Position numbers and translations under genes: made by a program | Shown: positions 56,341 to 64,000 of the stretch, one piece after another | Numbering within the stretch: the first letter of the stretch is position 1 | Layout: every line of letters begins with the position of its first letter | The notes under the pieces: generated by a model | Told to the model about the DNA's origin: nothing | Databases searched by the model: none | Seen by the model: the letters and a program-made list of their open reading frames with translations, nothing else | From: Cryptomeria japonica | Lineage: Eukaryota; Streptophyta; Pinopsida; Cupressales; Cupressaceae | Length of the DNA: 64,000 nt | Direction: 5' to 3' | Assembly (NCBI RefSeq): GCF_030272615.1 | Contig: NC_081406.1 | Coordinates: 402,828,939-402,892,938 of the forward strand

Positions 56341-57189
56341 GAGAGTTCTTTATAGTGAATTTAAATTATTGAATCTAGTTGTTTATAGGAATGGCAAACT
56401 GTTTCCTGCAACTATGCTTTATGATATTCTTTTCACTTATTTTAATCTGAAAAACTTAAGTATAATTGATAACGAACAAAGTGTATAGAAGAAAGTTGTT
56501 GGAACCTTGAGTAACTATGAAAGAACGAAGCTAATAGAAACTACTAATATTTTTCTCTGGTGAGGACTTTGTGCACACCAAACTCTATTCACATAAAACC
56601 AACAATAGACCAGTGCCTTATCTGACAATTTAGATATTATTTAATGGACAAATATTTGTGGTCCTTGGAGATAGTTTGAGAAAACTCACAGGTATGCAAG
56701 ACTATCACTGCAATGACTTCAATGTATGTTATAAGAGCAACAAAAACAATTTTGTTATCTGTATAACAACAAGTGATAAAACACTACAACAAACATTTTT
56801 TAGATTTAGCCAAGGGATTTTAACTCATCAACATCATATAACATGAAACGATTTGAAGATAAAAAGCAGTAAATATTGTATATTAATTTCTTGGAACAAT
56901 GGGTGTACCAAAACTGCAGACTCATAGATAATTCAGGATACATTTGCTTGCACAAAATGGATTTTCATTTCTACAGACCTGCTTTACATAACACTACTGG
57001 TTCCAATAGACCATCTTGAAAACTAAAAAATTTCTTGTTGTTTTGTCCACACTAGAATACAAAAATGACTCTCTCCAATATATATGACTCAAAAGATATG
57101 AATGAAAGGACACACCCTTTCATTAGTACAAACTAAAACTAATAGAAACCAAACTGGCTCCCTATTTACTATAAACAAAACAATAATAT
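56341..57189. other. No gene seen
   Basis: AT-rich DNA with many stops in all frames. Nothing recognisable lies between the PMD remnant and the decayed unknown gene on the other strand. Confidence 0.5.
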
Positions 57190-58980
57190 AAACTAATTAT
57201 TGCAATCCAGTCGCTGACCATATTTTTGGATATGTCAAAGATATCCCTCACCTTTATATGTACAGGTGTTGAAGATAATGTCTCTGACCACTATTTCTGT
57301 TGTGACAAAACTATCATCCTGTTCCCCTATTTCATGCATATCTAGAGTATCGGCATGAGCAACACTAAGGGTTGAACTGAGTAAGGATCTGCATTCAGTA
57401 TCATCTACCACACTTGGGAATCCATGCTTGACAATACCCTTACACTCCTCATATTCAATTTTTAACTTTGTTGTGAATCCTTCATGAGTGTCAACCAAAT
57501 TTTTAACCTTATTGATCCTTTTTTCATTCAGTGTCTGATCTTGTAGTAGCATGTTTAACCGATCCAAAATCCTCTAGTGCGACACTGTGTTATCCATGTT
57601 TCTCTAGTAGACAGTCCAGAATTCCTCCAGTATCTTTTGTGGATTCTCAAATCATTTAGACAGTAGGACACATGTTGTGTCTGTCCTTATGCTCAGCATT
57701 CTTTCCTTAAACTTTTTGTTTTCTTTGTGCATTTCTTCGCACTTCTTTTTCAATTTGGACTCATCTGCTATCTGGGTTATAGGCTGGCCCATGCTTCTTA
57801 AAAGTTCCTAATACAACAATTTGTATTTTCCTGCTTCTTTCATCAGCATCTTCATATGTGCTTTATTCAATTTTGAAATATCAACTCCCATATCCGTCCT
57901 GACCATGTGATCCACTTCATCAAACTTCAACTTCATCATGTGTCCAAAAGCCTTGTCTACATCTATGATCTTTAGCCTCTTATTTAAAGGATAGAGGGCC
58001 CACAAATGCATAGCCTCATCATCTGGATCATATCTTGATCCAATGAAGATGTCATTCACACCCTGAATGTCTAACTTGAAATCCTTCTTATCTGAATGTA
58101 ATAAACTATCAAAAATGAAGGACACACTAAGGTCCCAACATGGGAATAGAATTATTCCTGCTTCTCTAAGGAGTTTCCATCCCCTTTGAGGGGTCATGCC
58201 TTCTACTTTTGCATCGATATCAGCCTTTAATTTTTGAAGCATCTTTCCCTCATTTTTTGGTGTTGCATCAGGAATGGCTTTTCTTAGCTTCTTTCCTTTG
58301 AAGTGATATAAGAAGGATTTAAACTCCTTCAATTTGATGAAATCATCATCAGACACAAAAGAAGTATGCTCTTCTAACCTAACATCGACATCAACATTTA
58401 TCCTCACAACAGTTAGGTCCTATGCTTTAGGCTCCTCCTCCCTTTCAGGTCTCCTAAATCTTAAGATAGCCTCATTCTCTCCTAACTCACTATCAGCTTC
58501 TTCTTCTCCTTCCATCTCCTGAAGTCTTTACCTTCTTTCTTCCAATTTCTGGCTCAAGTCTTGAAATATCTGCATAGCCTCCTCGAATTCCTTGTTTCTG
58601 AAGATATCCAAGGCTTCAACGTGCTCATGAAAATAATCACCCAGATATTGCCCTTATGTGCCCTAGTGGATATAACCCTCTGGGTCATAATTATTTTGGC
58701 TTGTGTGTTCATAGAGGTTATAATCTTCTATTAACCTCTTGTCAATGATTTCATATGCCTTTGTTGATACAATAGTGAAATCACCAAAATGTAAAGTCGT
58801 GGGTGTTATCACTGATTAAAAATGGGCTTTTCTTTTCCCATGATTGGCTATGGTTTGTTGAAATTTTGAATAGGGTGCAGTTTCAAATGCTTCAGCTTTG
58901 TTCTAGACCTCAAGGGTTTAAGGGTTTTTGATTTTAGATCCTCTTGTGTTTGTTTTAAACCCTCTGGCTTCTAATCTTTC
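57190..58980 (-). pseudogene. Decayed C-terminal half of the unknown protein family
   Basis: One minus-strand frame runs from about 58,980 to the stop near 57,235 with about eleven in-frame stops but no clear frameshift. Segments: ITPTTLHFGDFTIVSTKAYE, GDYFHEHVEALDIFRNKEFE, an acidic stretch, TSFVSDDDFIKLKEFKSFLY, MTPQRGWKLLREAGIILFPC with WD, and C-terminal helices (QTLNEKRINKVKNLVDTHEG). The FVSDDDF and AGIILFPCWD segments match FLADNNF and AGVLILPEWD of the gene at 60,554. Nearly every stop is TAG or TAA where a Gln codon with C changed to T would fit. Function unknown. Confidence 0.6.
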
Positions 58981-60553
58981 GTTACTTTATTCACTTAAGT
59001 AATGGGTCATGGGGTCGTAGGAAGTGTTCCCCCTTGTTGTTTGCCTAGGCGGTCATGTTAATTAATCAAAAAATTTATGCCTCATATGTTTTTCTCCTAA
59101 AGTTGTTGGTCCCAGTAACTGGTGCGCATCTCGCGGGTGGATCCACGGCTCGCGTTATTTTGCTGGGCGAAGTTGCACGTAATTTAAAACCAGCGAAGTT
59201 GCAAAAATGACATGGCATGCCACATAGACGGTCCAGCTGGTTGATGATAGCGAGTAAAATGGCAGCACGCAGCATAAGTTACAACAGTTAGTGGGTCAGG
59301 ATTAAAGGCTAAAAGGTGGGCCCCAGAGGTGAGTCAGGTCACAGTTAGGAGATGACCTGGCGGGTATAGCTATCAATAATTTGTTGGAGCCCAGTGGCTT
59401 TCTCTCGGCAAATGAAAAAGTGACAAGTTAGCTTCGAAGGTGATTGGACGCCAGGTGTTCACAGTGAGTCAGCGGGCCCACCCCTCCCGAAAGCCTTTTC
59501 AGATGATTAAATGTTGATCAACTTAAAAGATGATCCGACGGCCCGCGCTATTTCGCAAGGGTAAGATGCTCATTCTTTATACCCCACAAAATAGCGAGAG
59601 TGAATGAGAGCCGTCCACGTGTCATGATGGTGGCCCTGGAGGATACAGCTGTTAAGAGTTTGTTGGGGCCCCATGGTTTTCTTTTGGCGTATAACAAAGT
59701 GACAAGTCAGCTCTGAAGGTGACTGGACGCCAGGTGTTCACAGTGAGTCAGCAGGCCCACCCCTCCCGAAAGCCTTTTCAGATGATTAAATGCCGATCAA
59801 CTTAAAAGATGATTCGATGGCCCGCGCTATTTCGCAAGGGTAAGATGCTCGTTCTTTATACCCTGCGAAATAGCGAGAGTGAAAGAGAGCCGTCCACGTG
59901 TCCGGTGACACGTCGTCTAAGAAGAAAGTGTGGGCCCGCCAAGGTGGAACCGGCGGTATAAAGGAAAGACATGCGGCCAGCATTAAGTCGACTGCGAAGG
60001 AAATTTCAAGGCCAATGGTTGGGCGCCACGTGGTATCATATAGCCAATAGAGAAGCGGGACCCGGCGTGGAGCCAAAGTTGTTAGTTAATCTAACGCTTG
60101 ATCAAGTTTCTTTTGATCGGACGGTCGGCGCTATTTCGCAGGACCAAGCTGCCCGATAGTTATGCTTTGCAAAGTTGCGAAAGAGAAAAATGAAACACTT
60201 GCAGGAACGTTGTGACCCGTTGGAGCGAAAAATACGAATTCTCATATGAATTCAATTTTGAAGGGATGGCCGAAGCATGTGGAATCAATGTTGTAGTTAA
60301 GGCCCTGAGTACAATATTTGATTTCCTATCAACTGGGTGAAGATATCTTTTAAAGAATTTTGCAAAAGAGTAGATGCAGAGTTATTTTCTTCAGGTACAG
60401 AGCAAGTCGGTTCAGTTGCAGAGCAAATTCCTTCAAGCGAAGAACAGGTTCTCTCGTATTCTTGTGTAGCAATTCCTATGTAGTGTTTTAGATAAGATAA
60501 TTGATTCGTCACAGAATTGTTTAAGAGTGGTATTCATTTCTTACGTTTTCAAA
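58981..60553. promoter_or_regulatory. Repeat-rich upstream region of the 60,554 gene
   Basis: Two direct units of 279 bp (about 59,358-59,636 and 59,637-59,915) and a diverged third (to about 60,180). Each contains GCGCTATTTCGCAAGGGTA and, about 20 bases on, a mirrored TACCC...GAAATAGCG. TATA-like words occur on minus within units 1 and 2 (GGTATAAAG) and on plus at about 59,953 (CGGTATAAAGG). It may be an LTR or a promoter; I could not find LTR ends or a PBS. Confidence 0.6.
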
Positions 60554-63500
60554 ATGGCTCCTAAAAGAGAATTTTCTGGCAAAGTTAACTATTCAGAAAG
60601 GAGTGTCTGTGATGATTTTTTAGAATAGTTGACGTTGTCAACTAATCAAGAATCAAAGGCAAAAGAATTAGTGCCCAAGGCTCCCTGTTTAAAGATAGGA
60701 GAAGGACTATATGACAAGGGTAACTGGTTGAGAGACCCACAGGTCGGATTGTTTGGGTTGGGGTTGTTTAAAATTGGATTCGGAATGAGAAATTCTCCTG
60801 CCCCGCAAAATAGTATCTGGGAATTAGATGTTGGGAAATTAGTAGTCCCAGGGGTATCTATGGACATAGATCTGTTGACTCAAATTGCGCTCAACTATGA
60901 TCCAGTCACAAGAAGCATTCAGGATATATATGGGAAAACCCTTGTTGAGATTAATGCTGAAGAATTCAGGAAAGATTTTGGGCTTAATGATTTCACCAAT
61001 TTTCTAGAACCTATAAATCTCACATCATTAGCCCAAATTTACGGTGCACAGAGGAGTCATCTCAGGAACGGGCCTCTCAAGGAGTTTTTTGTGAAGATAG
61101 GAGGGTTAATAGTTGTAGGACCCAACACACAAGAGCCCTTTTCATTAAGTATGTTCACCCTGAGGGCTAAAGGAATGTATTGGGCACTTTGCCAAGTTTT
61201 GGGAGAAGATGCTGAAGCAAACATGCCAAATCATTACCTGTTAATGATTGCTCAGATTTTGAATCCTTCTCTTGCAATTACATTTGATTATGCCTCTTTC
61301 ATTGCTGATGCTATTCATGGAGGGTTAATAGGAATCAAGAATGGAAAGGTGGATAGACCTTTCGGATGGTACTCACTCTTGATGCATCTTTTTCTCTTCA
61401 AAGGTGGTGATTACTTTGCCAGTGGACTAGACCTTGTTAAGGAGAAAGAAGGAGAAAAAACGCCGGTACAATTATGGAGTACTGTGTTGTCATGGGATAG
61501 AGAGGATGCCAGTTTTTTGAAGTTTGATAAATATTTTGCATCCAAGATAAGGACTCTCCTTTTCTCTGAGAACCCAAGAATCCCCAAAGTTCTTCTGGAA
61601 TTCATAAGACCAAAAGAATTTGCAGAGAACATAAAAATTGTTCATAACTCGGGTGACATTTACTTGTATCCAGTCTCAACAGTTTTCAGAGTGTTTGGTT
61701 TCAGAGGCACCCCATTTTTGCTACCTTACCAGGTCCCTCTCAAAGTGGGAATTGCAGAGATCCTTAGACAAATTGGTGGTTTACAAGAGGCAGAGTTGAC
61801 AGGCAGGGGTAAAGGGACTATTTTCCCTGCAGCTACCATAGCCCACCAACTTGTAATAACAAACGGAGGTTGGAATTGCTTTGAGGATTTCCTCAAGCCT
61901 TATCATTTGTCCACTGCAGTGTCCAGGTGTGCTGATCTAGAAGACTTCTTCAACGGTATGTTTAGAAAGAAGGCAGCATGCAGAGGTAGGCCTCATCAAT
62001 TCCAGTTTCCTGAAGACCTCATCAGAAATGAGTTTGATCTAGATGAGCAGGAGCTGAGGAAAGAGAAGTGGGTGGATTATAAGAAAGCCTTGGATTTTGT
62101 GCATCAGTTTGATGCCAGCTATGACCCATTGTCTAGCTTTTTCCCACTAGAGGAGAAAATAAAGTTTTTGATTGTTTGCTTTGAAGATGTGATGCAAACC
62201 CTGAAGGAGAAGAGGGAAGCTGTAATCAAAAGCAACCCTAAAAAGGTGAGAATGATCTTAAGTAGGTTAGCTTCCAGAAAAGTAATCCCTCCTGGTGATT
62301 ATACATTGCATAAGAAATCTAGTTATAGTGTGCTGATGCCTACAACAGGGGAGCCCTCTACCTCCAAAGGAAAGAGGAAGATACAAGATGTCATTGACAT
62401 CCAAGAAAGCCCAAAGAAGCAAAGGGTGGGGAAAGTAGTACAATCAGATACACCTTTGTATTCCCCATCCCAATCCCCTATCCATATAGGAAATGAGCAA
62501 GCAGTAGCTGAGCAACTCCTACAATTAGGTAGTCTAGGGGAAATTGCCTACACTTATGATGAAGTGGAGGAAGGAATGCCAGAAGAACCCATTGCTGCTG
62601 AAATGGATATCACTACCACTGAACTCAAAGGCCAGGAGTGGGATCTTGAGATAAAGTAGGCAAGTAATGCCTTCTTAGCTGATAACAATTTTGTCACATC
62701 AGAAGCATTTATGCAGTTTATATGGAAACAGCACATAGATAAATATAATGCTAGATGTGAAAAGAGAAAGGTTGAGCAGCCCAATAAAGATCCAGCCCTG
62801 GTAGAAGAGGAAATAAAGCAAGAGATGATGGAAGAATTCAAAACCATCAGCCCTGAGCAGGGAAGAGATATGGTAGCACAAGCTGGAGTGCTTATTTTAC
62901 CCGAATGGGATATAGCAGATGCCCTAGTACTAGATGCAGTGAGAAAAGAGACTAAACCCATGGAGGGGATTACTTTCAATAAGGACAATGTTGCACTTGT
63001 CATGTGGTCTCTCAAGAGAAATGAGAGTAAGAAAAGCAAAGACACCCCAGGGTCAAGTTACCTTGGTGGGATGATGGTGAAGAGAGTGCAGAGTACAGGG
63101 GTAGTGGAGGCTGCTAGCACTGTGTTAGAGACTGCAAAATTTAGTGTTGCAGTAGCAGAGAAGGAAGCCAAAGAGAAAAAGGCCCTCCAAGTTAAGTTGG
63201 AAATAGTTTTGAAGGCCAATAACAATGCCAAGGAGGAGGTAAGAGGTAAGGATAGCATCATTGCCAAGCTGCAGAGCCAGTTGACTGGACAACACCATCA
63301 AGGTGAGTCTTCAACACTGATGATCTCCTCTTCTCCTACAAGACCTCCACCTACTAGCCCTATCATTGAGTTTCCACCATCTCCAGCACCCTCCAACTCT
63401 CAAATGGTTGAAATTACTCCTCAAGAATTAGAAAACTTGAAACAGGCTCAGGCCTTATATGCAAAGAAGTATGAGGAGAGAGTAAGAGCTACAATTTCTA

Positions 63501-64000
63501 GTTTTGCAGATACAATAAATGCCTCATTTCTCTACAACAATGTAGGTAAAATTATGGATATATGGAATGAGCTCAGGAGAGACAAGGCCATTTTGACACC
63601 TATTTTTGACAAATGGAGGCCTAGGGAGCAAGATTTAGAGTTTATGTGTGTATCATGCGATGAAGCAAGGGCCAATCCCATCATTAAATCCACTTTTGAT
63701 GTCGCTAAAGTCTTAGTACAATTAGCAGCAGAAGTGGATAATGTTGATAGGAAGGTAAATTTGTGCAAAAAGGAGTACACTGATCAAGTTTTTGAGTTGC
63801 TCCCAGGAGTTTTTGCTAGCCTGGATCAATTAAAGGACAAACAAATGTGGCTTAAGGAGATAGAAGCTAAATTGTCAGTGAGAGTTAAAGGAATTATTGA
63901 TCTAGATGATGCTTCTTTCTTTTTTTTGACAATACAAGAGATAGAGAAAATTAAGTCACATTATGGTTTTCTTAATTCAGAAGTCAACAAAATGAGAAAT
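60554..64000 (+). pseudogene. Unknown large protein gene (over 1,149 codons), two TAG stops, runs off the window
   Basis: The ATG at 60,554 (MAPKREFSGKVNYSERSVCD) opens a frame that reaches the window end with TAG codons only at 60,626 and 62,657. N-terminal globular part: SIWELDVGKLVVPGVSMDID, VEINAEEFRKDFGLNDFTNF, HYLLMIAQILNPSLAITFDY, GGLIGIKNGKVDRPFGWYSL and LMHLFLFKGGDYF. Around codon 590 there is a basic patch (KGKRKIQDVIDIQESPKKQR), then an acidic stretch, the conserved FLADNNFVTSEAFMQFI and ISPEQGRDMVAQAGVLILPE with WD, and C-terminal helices with a Ser/Pro linker. No enzyme motif or membrane segment is seen. Relatives lie at 57,190-58,980 and in element C, so it is probably retroelement cargo. 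Both TAGs could stem from CAG. Confidence 0.65.

Overview
The window is a stack of nested plant LTR retrotransposons and I see no intact host gene. It comes from a land plant with a large, repeat-rich genome. The evidence is Ty3/gypsy elements of the Tat type (gag, DGGS-type protease, two RNase H domains), Ty1/copia elements primed by initiator-Met tRNA, and antisense genes with a plant mobile domain (PMD). The style of decay and the amount of nesting would fit a gymnosperm, but I cannot fix the species. Element letters below are mine.

Left block (1-18,276). Element Z (1-5,665, minus strand, left end outside the window) is a decayed Tat-like element whose RNase H lies between protease and reverse transcriptase. 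It is inserted in the 3' LTR of element Y (5,666-16,961, minus). Y is a gutted Tat-like element with gag and protease but no recognisable polymerase; in the place of the polymerase lies 5 kb of AT-rich DNA with exon-like segments. Y in turn sits in the start of a copia-like element E (16,962-18,276, minus).

Middle block (18,277-33,793). Element B (18,277-25,404, plus) is a Ty1/copia element with a deletion in its integrase and a 3' LTR cut off at a TA/TG/CA microsatellite. A solo copia LTR, D (25,839-33,721, plus), lies in that microsatellite. D is split by element C (26,212-32,901, minus; exact 5-bp target duplication ATGTT). C is non-autonomous: it has gag-like zinc knuckles and a long gene of unknown function but no polymerase.

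Right block (33,794-64,000). Element A (33,794-51,440, minus, 17.6 kb) is an almost complete Tat element: two 1.28-kb LTRs, PBS, PPT, gag, protease, G-patch-like spacer, RT, RNase H, archaeal-type RNase H and integrase. It also carries an antisense PMD gene that appears to keep an intron. A also interrupts the microsatellite. Beyond the microsatellite lies the 3' LTR of a related element X (52,498-54,275, minus) with its own antisense PMD gene, again with an intron in the equivalent place. The window ends with two members of the unknown gene family also found in C: a decayed piece at 57,190-58,980 (minus) and an almost open gene of more than 1,149 codons from 60,554 to the window edge (plus), interrupted only by two TAG codons.

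Main points for a second look: (1) the three-copy unknown protein family; (2) the intron-bearing antisense PMD genes; (3) arrays of short dyad-symmetric motifs in the LTRs, leaders and promoter-like regions of nearly every Tat-like element here, with different words in each element but the same mirrored layout; (4) premature stops that are mostly explained by C-to-T change of Gln codons.
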